Program-made: the position numbers and the translations under genes
The notes under the pieces: model-generated
What the model was told of the DNA's origin: nothing
Seen by the model: the letters and a program-made list of their open reading frames with translations, nothing else
Database searches by the model: none
Source: DAIDKA01 sp963726995
GTDB taxonomy: Bacteria; Pseudomonadota; Gammaproteobacteria; Steroidobacterales; Steroidobacteraceae
NCBI GenBank assembly: GCA_963726995.1
Contig: CAVSEP010000006.1
Coordinates: 620,001 to 684,000 of the forward strand
Length of the DNA: 64,000 nt
Reading direction: 5' to 3'
Shown here: piece after piece, positions 17,643 to 24,725 of the stretch
Layout of the letters: the number at the start of each line of letters is the position of its first letter
Position numbering within the stretch: the first letter of the stretch is position 1

Positions 17643-18340
17643 GGCTTTCGCGCAATATATAGTCCCCGCCCGGATATTCCCGCGGATTCGTGGGAAGCCA
17701 CAAGTCCTGCCAGGCCAAAACATCTGAGCAATTGTTCGTTGGTGTACAGCGCCAGTTCGTGATCTTCCTGCACATGCTCGATGCCGTCTGGAGTGGCGAT
17801 CAGATACTGGAAGCGCAGCAGCGACAGGTCGCCGCGGCGATCGGACACGTTCATACGGCAGATCTTAAGTTCCGCGAGATCGACCGGCGGCGAGAGCCAT
17901 GGCCTGCCCGTCTCCCACTTGTCCGGAGTGAACCAGGGCTCGACGATTACAACTCCGTCGTCGGCCACATGGGCCGCGAAGCATCGAAAGGCCTGAACGA
18001 CATCCGCTTCCCGCAGGAGATATCCAATCGAGCTGAACAGGCACAGGAGGACATCGTAACGCTTGCCGAGTTCGAAGTGACGCATGTCGGCAATGGAAAA
18101 GCTTCCGCGAACGCACTTCGATTGCGCGAGCGCGACGAACTGTGGTTCCAGATCGACTCCATCAACTGCGAAATCTGCAGCCAGCAGTCTGGCGTGCTCG
18201 CCGGTGCCGCAGGCCACATCCAGAACAGTGCGCGCCGTTGGATGTTCGCGCTCGATGATGGACCGGATATTTGCGGCTTCCGCGCGGTAGTCCTTGAAGG
18301 AGTAGATCGCATCGTAGTACTTGGCAGTCTTGCTGAACAT
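17633..18340 (-). CDS. Class I SAM-dependent methyltransferase
   Basis: 235 residues. Motif I is VLDVACGTGEHARLLA (about 39-54), followed by the acidic VDGVDLEPQF, then CLFSSIGYL and VIVEPWFTPDKW. The best resemblance is to small-molecule or sugar N-methyltransferases of the DesVI/TylM1 type, but the substrate cannot be told. The start codon lies 9 bases from an attC-like site, so this may be the next cassette of a degenerate integron array. Its own downstream attC is not recognisable. Confidence 0.85.
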   Translation of the reverse strand: MFSKTAKYYDAIYSFKDYRAEAANIRSIIEREHPTARTVLDVACGTGEHARLLAADFAVDGVDLEPQFVALAQSKCVRGSFSIADMRHFELGKRYDVLLCLFSSIGYLLREADVVQAFRCFAAHVADDGVVIVEPWFTPDKWETGRPWLSPPVDLAELKICRMNVSDRRGDLSLLRFQYLIATPDGIEHVQEDHELALYTNEQLLRCFGLAGLVASHESAGISGRGLYIARKPKS

Positions 18341-18348
18341 TGGACTTA

Positions 18349-18456
18349 GCCTAACTAGAAAGTTGAGCGGCGCGGCACCGCATCATTGCACCTGATGAAC
18401 CCAGCGACAAACCTGGCACTTTATTCATGGCGCGTCCGCTCAAACTCATGTCAGGC
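18349..18456 (-). mobile_element. attC-like integron recombination site A
   Basis: On the reverse strand the 108 bases begin GCCTGAC (consensus RYYYAAC with one change) and end GTTAGGC (perfect GTTRRRY). Inside are complementary arms GTTTGAGCGGACGCG and CGCGCCGCTCAAC around a variable centre, the R''-L''-L'-R' layout of attC. The stop codon TGA of the preceding small ORF lies inside the first box, as is common for cassette genes. The arms are nearly identical to site B at 22072-22155, which points the other way. Confidence 0.72.
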
Positions 18457-18631
18457 AGCACTCCCAGGGCGCACACCCGTCGAACTCGTGTCCTGTTTTG
18501 CATACTCACGCTCGAGAGTGCGCATCAATGAGTCAGCACTGGTCGTACCGATTCTCTCGAGCAGGGCGGGGCCGTACGTCTGCGGGTCTTCCTTAAGTTG
18601 CTCTTCGGCCGTGTACCGAGTCCGGACTCAT
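18451..18631 (-). pseudogene. Small cassette-like ORF, frame disrupted
   Basis: A 58-codon stretch (18627-18451) reads like a real protein: AEEQLKEDPQTYGPALLERI, TSADSLMRTLEREYAKQD, stop. It has no start codon in its own frame because of a TGA at 18630-18628. An ATG at 18631 in the next frame (MSPDSVHG) would join it if one base near 18611 (in CGGCCG) were removed. I do not recognise the family. It ends inside attC-like site A and therefore looks like the gene of that cassette. Confidence 0.5.
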
Positions 18632-18679
18632 GAGTGTGCGAGATGGTTTACAGGAGCGCGCTGACGCCACCATTGTATT

Positions 18680-21115
18680 TCACTGCTCCGGCTGTGACGA
18701 CTTAGGCCCGGACGGCCGGTTTCCCTTGCGATCATCTGGCTTAGCCCGTCTGTCTGGGCGCGGACTTTGCTGCTGGCGCTCGCGCTCCTGCTGAGCGGCT
18801 TGTTGCTGCTGAGCCTGCTGTTGTTGTTGCACCTGGGCCTGCTGCTGTCGCTGCTGCTCCAGTTGTTGCTGACGGCGTGCGTCCTGATCTTGCTGTTGCG
18901 CACGCTGCAGACGCTCGCGCTCCTGCTGAGCGGCCTGTTGCTGCTGAGCCTGCTGCTGTTGTTGCACCTGGACCTGCTGCTGTCGCTGCTGCTCCAGTTG
19001 TTGCTGACGGCGTGCGTCCTGATCTTGCTGTTGCGCACGCTGCAGACGCTCGCGCTCCTGCTGAGCGGCCTGTTGCTGCTGAGCCTGCTGCTGTTGTTGC
19101 ACCTGGACCTGCTGCTGTCGCTGCTGCTCCAGTTGCTGCTGACGGCGTGCGTCCTGATCTTGCTGTTGCGCACGCTGCTGACGCTCGCGCTCCTGCTGAG
19201 CGGCCTGTTGCTGCTGAGCCTGCTGCTGTTGTTGCACCTGGACCTGCTGCTGTCGCTGCTGATCCAGTTGCTGCTGACGGCGTGCGTCCTGATCTTGCTG
19301 TTGCGCACGCTGTTGACGCTCGCGATCCTGCTGAGTGGCCTGTTGCTGCTGGGCCTGCTGGCGCTCCCGCTCCTGCCGACCGCCTTGCTGCAAGCGTTGC
19401 CGCTCGAAGGCTGGACTCGCTGCGCCGGGCGAGCCGGGTCTCACGGGTGCGGCCGTATCGTTCGGGGTCCCGGTTACGCCGCCCGGGGGCGACTGTTGGG
19501 CGGGCGGAGGACCGACGCGTCGAGAATTCGGATCGGTGGATGCACGATTGGTGCCTTGCGTCGCGGCGGGCGCGATCCGGATCGGCGCCATTCGCTGGGG
19601 GACCTGAGGCTGAATCCGCCGCACTGCAGCCATGGACAGGGGCCGACCACCGTTTTGCTGGATCGCTTGCTGGCGTCTTTCGAATGTCGGCATCGGCGGG
19701 GGAGGCGCAGTGCGCGCGACGATGGCGCGTGTCTGCAGCGCAACGGGAGGCCTCGGTGCGCCCATTCTTCCACCCCCGAAGACGGCCTGTCGGGTCGGCA
19801 CGGCAGTGGGCGCAAAGGCCAGCACACGGGCGTTGCGGGGGTCGTACGGGATGGTATGCGTCGCCACGGGCTGGGCCGAGGTAAATGCTTGCGCCGTTGT
19901 CGCCGCCACGGCACCGCGTACGCCGCGATTCATGTACGTGATGTCGCTACCACTGCTGGTCCTGTTGTTGACGATGGTGGTGTTGTAGATGTTGTTCACC
20001 ACCGTCCGGTTCACGATCGTGTTTGAGACATTTATGTTGGTCACGTATGCGCGGCTGACGGGATATGAAGGTACGTACACCTCACGGGGTCCGAGTGCGA
20101 ACCACGCCACGCCGGCGCCACCGCCGACCCAGGCGACCAGGGCGGGGGAGTAAACCGGTCGCACATACCCCTCGCCGCGCGGCGGACGGGGCGGGCAGGG
20201 TACCCAGCCCCAGGCGCCCCTTACCGAAATCCAGCGCCCATAGTGAAAAGGTGCAAACCCCCAGGGTTGGTCGTCCACCCAGGTGTATCCCCAGGGAGCG
20301 ATATAAGCCCAGTGCCCATCATGGTATGGCGCCCAGCCAGCCCGAACGCGGCGCGGGAACCAGACATATCCATACTCCGGCATAGCGTTCCATTCACCCT
20401 GGTCGTCAAGGTCGGAGTACCCCACGACATCGGCCGACACGTAGCGGGCGGAGACGGAATGGTCCCAGCGATCATCTCGACTGGCACTCCAGGTATCAAA
20501 CGGACTGTCGCCTGAGCCGTATGATTGGACATCTGCGGTGAGATTGTCCGTCCCCCGGAAGGCGACCTGCTGTCCGGCATCCACCGGGTAACCGGACCCG
20601 TCCCCCGTAACCTCGGCGTGCCCGCTCCGAACTGCGACCGTGGTCACCGATCCGGAATCGTCCACGAAAATACGATAAAGACCGGGACTTAGCAGCGACA
20701 GCGCAAGATTCGGGGTGTCGATCTCGTAGGTTTCATCGTCGTCCAGCCGGCGGACCCGTACGATCAGAGTGCCGGAGGTCAGCTGGATCTGGGTGATATT
20801 GTCGCCCACGTCGAGGAATGAAACCGAAGTGTGGCTGGCCAGCCGCAGCTGCGAGCCGTCCAGCTGCAATTCCGCACGGCTGTTGCGGTCCACCCAGACT
20901 GCGTCTCCGGTGGTGACGGGACGATTGAGCGGCGCCTGCACCCAGTCGTCAGTGCCACCGGGTTGCAGGGACACCGTTCCTTCGACAAAGGCCAGCCGGG
21001 CGATTCGGGTCGGCGGATCGCCTTCATCCGCCCTGACCGGGGGCGCAACGGCCATGGACAGGAACAGCGCCAGCGCGGCGCTGCCGAAGTAGGACCATCC
21101 GTGCTTGGTTTTCAT
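18680..21115 (-). CDS. Exported FecR-domain, Trp-rich (DUF6600-like) protein with Gln-rich repeat tail
   Basis: About 811 residues from the ATG at 21115 (a TTG at 21130 is also possible). A signal peptide (WSYFGSAALALFLSMAVAPPVRA) is followed by a FecR-like beta domain (about 55-190: VEGTVSLQPGG, VTTGDAVWVD, RAELQLDGS, GTLIVRVR), then a Trp/Tyr-rich block typical of DUF6600 (YGYVWFPRRV, GHWAYIAPWGYTW, GAWGWVP), an Asn/Val/Thr-rich stretch, a Pro/Ala-rich linker and a C-terminal Gln/Arg-rich region of nearly identical 45-residue repeats. It is probably periplasmic or surface-exposed. Related proteins are often described only as hypothetical. No sigma factor or TonB receptor is adjacent, so a classical FecR signalling role is not supported. 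Confidence 0.8.
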   Translation of the reverse strand: MKTKHGWSYFGSAALALFLSMAVAPPVRADEGDPPTRIARLAFVEGTVSLQPGGTDDWVQAPLNRPVTTGDAVWVDRNSRAELQLDGSQLRLASHTSVSFLDVGDNITQIQLTSGTLIVRVRRLDDDETYEIDTPNLALSLLSPGLYRIFVDDSGSVTTVAVRSGHAEVTGDGSGYPVDAGQQVAFRGTDNLTADVQSYGSGDSPFDTWSASRDDRWDHSVSARYVSADVVGYSDLDDQGEWNAMPEYGYVWFPRRVRAGWAPYHDGHWAYIAPWGYTWVDDQPWGFAPFHYGRWISVRGAWGWVPCPPRPPRGEGYVRPVYSPALVAWVGGGAGVAWFALGPREVYVPSYPVSRAYVTNINVSNTIVNRTVVNNIYNTTIVNNRTSSGSDITYMNRGVRGAVAATTAQAFTSAQPVATHTIPYDPRNARVLAFAPTAVPTRQAVFGGGRMGAPRPPVALQTRAIVARTAPPPPMPTFERRQQAIQQNGGRPLSMAAVRRIQPQVPQRMAPIRIAPAATQGTNRASTDPNSRRVGPPPAQQSPPGGVTGTPNDTAAPVRPGSPGAASPAFERQRLQQGGRQERERQQAQQQQATQQDRERQQRAQQQDQDARRQQQLDQQRQQQVQVQQQQQAQQQQAAQQERERQQRAQQQDQDARRQQQLEQQRQQQVQVQQQQQAQQQQAAQQERERLQRAQQQDQDARRQQQLEQQRQQQVQVQQQQQAQQQQAAQQERERLQRAQQQDQDARRQQQLEQQRQQQAQVQQQQQAQQQQAAQQERERQQQSPRPDRRAKPDDRKGNRPSGPKSSQPEQ
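18781..19365 (-). repeat. 135-bp tandem repeats in the Gln-rich tail
   Basis: Identical landmark CGCGCTCCTG recurs at 18781, 18916, 19051 and 19186, exactly 135 bases apart, with a diverged fifth start (CGCGATCCTG) at 19321. Each unit encodes 45 residues (QERER-QQ-RAQQQDQDARRQ, LEQQRQQQ, then a Q/V/A run). Units two and three (18916-19185) look closest to each other. The exact in-frame period suggests recent copy-number change by slippage or recombination. Confidence 0.93.
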
Positions 21116-21335
21116 AACAGTTTGTAACAAGGTGCCGCCCCCGTAAGCCGTCGGGTTGTGGTGCCATTAGGTGTAGGACCGCAGCTACTTCACACGAACC
21201 ATTGAGGGCTTGTCTCGCAGGTGCGCTTGACATCATCACGCAAGACCAGTCGCTAGTGCGGTTGGCGCCCGCTGTAGGTACCGCGCAACGCAACAGTAAG
21301 GAAACATCCGGCAACCACTCATGCACCGATCGCTA

Positions 21336-21479
21336 TTATGACTCCTGAGTCACCGCTGTTTGCCCCTGCCCGGGCACAAGCGACACGCACACCAAAACGA
21401 ATGCAAACACCTCGACACTGAGCCACTGACGCTTTGGACTGCGCTGACGCTTGGCCTGGGATTCCTTGAATTGAGCCAT
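21336..21479 (-). CDS. Possible small membrane-associated peptide, 47 residues
   Basis: Reverse-strand ATG at 21479 with a GAAGG element 6 bases upstream. The peptide has a very basic N-terminus (MAQFKESQAKRQRSPKRQW) followed by one hydrophobic helix (LSVEVFAFVLVCVSLVPG) and a short polar tail. The positive-inside layout is consistent with a single-pass membrane protein. No family recognised. It follows the VOC remnant by 12 bases and could be a product of the same decayed region. Confidence 0.35.
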   Translation of the reverse strand: MAQFKESQAKRQRSPKRQWLSVEVFAFVLVCVSLVPGQGQTAVTQES

Positions 21480-21491
21480 GACACCTTCTAT

Positions 21492-21714
21492 CTACGCACG
21501 GGCACCGGATTTAGCCGAATTCCGAAGATTTCTTAATGCACTTTCATCCTCCGCGTGCATGACTTTTCCGCGCATAGCTTCATTTTGCACAGGCATTCCG
21601 CCCTCGCCATGGCGAGCGGCGCGAACGATGGCGCCAAGACCGCACTTTGTGTAGAAGCTCAGCGCCTGCTCCCATTCGGTTGTGAAGATAGAGATAGTTC
21701 GAAAGACGCATCAT
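21492..21714 (-). pseudogene. VOC/PhnB-like (glyoxalase fold) gene remnant
   Basis: A strong ribosome binding site (GGAGGAAGG) precedes ATG ATG at 21714. The frame reads MMRLSNYLY, and after a one-base shift near 21690 continues FTTEWEQALSFYTKCGLGAIV, HGEGGMPV, MRGKVMHAEDES. This is the pattern of PhnB-like VOC proteins (LxFY...YGE...KVMHA). It then loses similarity and stops at 21494, about half the normal length. Frameshifted and truncated, so non-functional as sequenced. The rest of 21715-22071 shows nothing I can identify. Confidence 0.6.
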
Positions 21715-22071
21715 GCCTTCCTCCATCTCGCCGACGGGCGCCGCTGAGCGGGTGAGTTCGGTGGCCTAAACGCATGTCAGAACGCATCCTGAACGTCAGT
21801 GCAACGGTCAAGATCAGCTAAAGTGCCTTCGCCTGTCGGTAGTCAGCATCCCTATTCTTGGCGCGCGGCCATTCGACTCCGGCTGCCTCGGTTCCTCCTC
21901 AATTGGGGAATTGCGCCGAAGGGACGTGACTGCGAATCCGTTGGTGCACCTCACGAGTGGTACAACGCCGATGACCTACAAAGTGCCTGCTACCATTGCC
22001 GTGTCGTCAGGGCGGGACAGCTCTGGCGGCTGGCATCGCCTACGGCTGTGCACGATGGCTAGTACGATGCT

Positions 22072-22155
22072 TTCTAACATTCGTTTGAGCGGACGCGACG
22101 CGAATAAAGTGCCGGTCGTGTTGCGGCGCCGCGCCGCTCAACTTTGGAGTTAGAC
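22072..22155 (+). mobile_element. attC-like integron recombination site B
   Basis: 84 bases on the forward strand: TTCTAAC at the start, then ATTCGTTTGAGCGGACGCG, a variable middle, CGCGCCGCTCAAC, and GTTAGAC at the end (perfect GTTRRRY). The 5' part closely parallels the well-known aadA-type attC, in which TAAC is followed by AATTCGTT and a CAAGC/GACG arm. It is oriented opposite to site A. The convergent brnA-like gene ends with its TAA stop inside the final GTTAGAC box. Confidence 0.75.
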
Positions 22156-22389
22156 CTCTGAATCGTGGTGCTTGACGTAGCCATCCAGCAGACTCCGGAT
22201 CATCTTCTGATACGGCACCTTGGATCTGGCTGCGTGCCGCTTAAAGAACTCGACACTCCGCTTGCTCAGGGCAATTGTGACCTTGACACCGTCGTCGCGA
22301 AGCACCAATTGATCAGGAGGGGGAAGGAAGTCATTCACCACTTCAATCCGCCCCAGTGGCTCGTCTCTATACTTTACCTTGCGCTTCAT
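22150..22389 (-). CDS. BrnA-like antitoxin (CopG/ribbon-helix-helix type)
   Basis: 79 residues from ATG 22389, with an AAAGAGG ribosome binding site. It reads KYRDEPLGRIEVVNDFLPPP, then VKVTIALSKRSVEFFKRHAA and VPYQKMIRSLLDGYVKHH. The first part is the antitoxin extension and the second the ribbon-helix-helix segment typical of BrnA-like partners of BrnT toxins. Its start overlaps the 3' end of a BrnT-like remnant, the usual toxin-antitoxin arrangement. With the toxin broken, it is an orphan antitoxin in this sequence. Confidence 0.75.
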   Translation of the reverse strand: MKRKVKYRDEPLGRIEVVNDFLPPPDQLVLRDDGVKVTIALSKRSVEFFKRHAARSKVPYQKMIRSLLDGYVKHHDSEV

Positions 22390-22546
22390 AAAGCCTCTTT
22401 CCGCGGCGCCAATATCCGGCGCCATAGATTCGAATCACCCCACCGCGATAGGTGAATCGCACGGTTGCGATTACATCGCCAACGAGGCCGAAACAGTAAA
22501 AGCGTTGCTCAGACCGGCTATGCGACAAATCTCTAGCAATGACACG
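22367..22546 (-). pseudogene. BrnT-like toxin, 5'-truncated remnant
   Basis: 59 codons: VIARDLSHSRSEQRFYCFG, VIATVRFTYRGGVIRIYGAGYW, RRGKRLYEAQGKV, stop at 22369-22367. This corresponds to the C-terminal half of BrnT-type RNase toxins (HS.SE.R...G, then RIIxA or RIxGAGYW). A TGA lies just upstream in frame and there is no start codon, so the N-terminal about 35-40 residues are missing. The stop overlaps the antitoxin start. Confidence 0.65.
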
Positions 22547-22868
22547 TCATGGATCCAAAAACGCCCGCTGGGCGTCGCCATGGCCACCTCCCCCGTCGTG
22601 TCCGCCACCACTCAAACTGTCGCCGAAACCGAGATTGGCAAGTGGCTACTTTGTCCTCAATGCTACCCGGATGGATTCGCGAGTTATCGGACATGACAAC
22701 GGACAAGGCAAGTGCAGCACCCGCGAGCGGTACAGCCCAGATCAACGCTAGTTGCATGATCTTCTGACTTGGCGTGTACAGAATCGAGGATGCACCGCGG
22801 CAAGTGTCGCGACATACATTCCATGCCACGAGGACGAGGAATATGGTTCCGATGATGACCGCGGCCAA
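22533..22868 (-). CDS. Small membrane protein of unknown function, C-terminus probably frameshifted
   Basis: Starts at TTG 22868. Two hydrophobic segments are visible: VIIGTIFLVLVAWNV and MQLALIWAVPLAGAALALSVVM, separated by SSILYTPSQKI. After about residue 75 the frame becomes Arg/Trp-rich and unlikely. The next frame over reads GFGDSLSGGGHDGGGGHGD and a stop near 22551, a Gly/His-rich tail common in this kind of small membrane protein, so a one-base indel near 22645 is probable. It follows the NmrA-like gene by 10 bases on the same strand. Confidence 0.5.
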   Translation of the reverse strand: MAAVIIGTIFLVLVAWNVCRDTCRGASSILYTPSQKIMQLALIWAVPLAGAALALSVVMSDNSRIHPGSIEDKVATCQSRFRRQFEWWRTRRGRWPWRRPAGVFGSMTCHC

Positions 22869-22878
22869 CGTCGTACTC

Positions 22879-23790
22879 CTAACTAGTTATTCTGCTGCGG
22901 TTTTCCGCGAGGAAAGCTGCAATGGTCGTTGCGGGCCTGCCGGTGAGGTCGGCAACCGCCGTGCTGGTGAAGGCGAGCGATGGACCCACGAAGCCGCGCA
23001 CCGCGAGCGCATTCGGATCGGCCGGCAACACGGTAATGGCCTTGCCGGTCACGGCGGTTGCCGCCGCGGCGATTTCGGCCACACCGATCAGTGCCGGGCC
23101 GGTGATGTCATAGATCTTGTTGTCATGGCCCGCAGTGGACACCACCGCGGCCGCGGCGGCCGCGCAGTCGCCGCGCGTCACGTATCCCGCCTTCACTTCC
23201 CCCGCCGGGATGGTGACCTTGCCGTCGGCCAGCATCTTGCTGACCTGGCGCAGCACGGCGTCCATGTATACGGAGTTGCGCAGAAAAGTGTAGGCGACAC
23301 CACTCTTGCGCAGCAGCTCCTCGGTCGCGACGTGGTCGACCGCGATGCCCTGGGAATCCCCGTGGCTGATGCCCAGCCATGAGGTGTAGGCGATCTGTTT
23401 GACCCCGGCGGCCTTGGCCGCATCGATGGCGTGGCCGTGGGCTGCCGGTCGCGGTCCGGCGCCCGCGCCGATGCTGATCAGCAGCATGCGCGTGCCGCCG
23501 GCGTAGGCAGCGGGAAGGGATTCGGGTTTCGCGAAGTCGCCGAACCGGGTGGCGGCGCCGAGCTTGGCGTACGGCGCGAGCGCATCGGGAGTCCGGCTGA
23601 CCAAGATCAGGTTCTTCGCCGCTACCCCCTTGGCCAGCAGCATCTTGACGGCCTCGCCCCCGAGCTGGCCCGAGGCGCCCGAGATGATGATCCGATCATC
23701 GCCTGCTGCCATGGCCGAGGTTGCGGCACCACCTAGCAACACGCCTGCGGCAGCCCATTCCAGAACGTCACGGCGCGTCAGCTGATTCAT
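22879..23790 (-). CDS. NmrA/QorB-like NAD(P)-binding protein with Tat-type leader
   Basis: 303 residues. The N-terminus TRRDVLEWAAAGVLLGGAATSAMA looks like a twin-arginine signal. The mature part begins with a Rossmann strand and glycine loop (IIISGASGQLGG), followed by LILVSRTPDAL, YTSWLG, VAYTFLRNSVYMD and GYVTRGDCA, the pattern of NmrA-like atypical short-chain dehydrogenases such as quinone oxidoreductase 2. Likely binds NADPH; the reaction is unknown. Export of a folded, cofactor-bound protein would use the Tat system encoded at 51.3-53.0 kb. Confidence 0.85.
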   Translation of the reverse strand: MNQLTRRDVLEWAAAGVLLGGAATSAMAAGDDRIIISGASGQLGGEAVKMLLAKGVAAKNLILVSRTPDALAPYAKLGAATRFGDFAKPESLPAAYAGGTRMLLISIGAGAGPRPAAHGHAIDAAKAAGVKQIAYTSWLGISHGDSQGIAVDHVATEELLRKSGVAYTFLRNSVYMDAVLRQVSKMLADGKVTIPAGEVKAGYVTRGDCAAAAAAVVSTAGHDNKIYDITGPALIGVAEIAAAATAVTGKAITVLPADPNALAVRGFVGPSLAFTSTAVADLTGRPATTIAAFLAENRSRITS

Positions 23791-23927
23791 GTCCTATCCC
23801 CTTCAGTTGAATCCGGCAACCTTGAAAGCTCGGCTATCCTCTCAGAACCGCGTGACATCGGCCAACACCTCTTGTCGCGCGATCTGGCTTAGAATCCGCT
23901 GTCGTGAACACAATCAGGAGAGGGGGC

Positions 23928-24707
23928 ATGATGCGTCGAAATATCTGCGCCGGGCTGGCGCTCGGGGTCGTGGGACTGCTTGGCTTGGGCGCGCAGCCGG
24001 TGCTGGCGGACGATGCTCCTGCCTACACCCTGCCCGCGGGAACTCCCCCCTACATCCGCGCCGCCATCGAGGATCCGGCGCGTACGCCGGAACAGCGGGC
24101 GACGGATTTCAATCGCAAGCCCGCGGAGCTGCTGATGATGTCGGGCATCCGTCCGGGCAACACCGTGGTGGAATTCGCCTCCTTCGGTCAGTACTTCACG
24201 ACCTTTCTTTCCGACATCGTGGGTCCGAAGGGCAAGGTCTACATGTACGACCTGCCGTACACTGAGAAGCGCGCCGGCGATGCCAGCCGGGCGTTCGTCA
24301 CCGCCCACCCGAATTCCCAGTACCAGCTGGTGGACTACAACGCGGTCGAACTGCCGCAGAAAGTCGATGCGGTGTTCATCGTGCTGTACTACCACGACCT
24401 GTTCATCAATCACATCGACACGGCGATCCTGAATGCCAAGGTCTTCAAGGCACTGAAGCCCGGCGGCGTGTTCTTCATCGTCGATCACAATGCGACCGCG
24501 GGTTCGGGCACCGCCGATACCCAGAAGCTGCATCGCATCGACCCGGCGGTGATCCGCCAGGAAGTCACGGCTGCGGGGTTCAAGCTGGAGACCGAGAGCA
24601 AACTGTTGGCGCATGCCACGGATGATCACACGCAGCTGGTGTTCGCACCCGGCCTGCGCCGGCTGACGGATCAGACGGTGTTCGTGTTCCGCAAGCCCAA
24701 GGGCTGA
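23928..24707 (+). CDS. Exported class I SAM methyltransferase-like protein
   Basis: 259 residues from ATG 23928, chosen because AGGAGAG lies 7 bases upstream; a GTG at 23904 is also in frame. A signal peptide (ICAGLALGVVGLLGLGAQPVLA) precedes a methyltransferase-like fold: RPGNTVVEFASFGQYFTTFLS in the motif I position, VGPKGKVYMYDLP, and LKPGGVFFIVDHN. Periplasmic methyltransferase-fold proteins of this type are common but uncharacterised, and motif I lacks the usual GxGxG, so SAM binding is uncertain. Confidence 0.8.
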   Translation: MMRRNICAGLALGVVGLLGLGAQPVLADDAPAYTLPAGTPPYIRAAIEDPARTPEQRATDFNRKPAELLMMSGIRPGNTVVEFASFGQYFTTFLSDIVGPKGKVYMYDLPYTEKRAGDASRAFVTAHPNSQYQLVDYNAVELPQKVDAVFIVLYYHDLFINHIDTAILNAKVFKALKPGGVFFIVDHNATAGSGTADTQKLHRIDPAVIRQEVTAAGFKLETESKLLAHATDDHTQLVFAPGLRRLTDQTVFVFRKPKG

Positions 24708-24725
24708 CGGATCCGCCCGCGGCTG

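Noticed and set aside
18781..19365. CRISPR array
   Set aside because: The 135-bp units are contiguous, coding and without spacers.
18877..20026. Long forward-strand Leu-rich and Ala/Pro-rich frames opposite the FecR gene
   Set aside because: They are antisense readings of the Gln-rich repeats (CAG/CTG codons) and have no start context or family similarity.
22860..22890. A third attC end (GTTAGGA) between the NmrA-like gene and the small membrane gene
   Set aside because: Only one seven-base box matches; no complementary arms are present.
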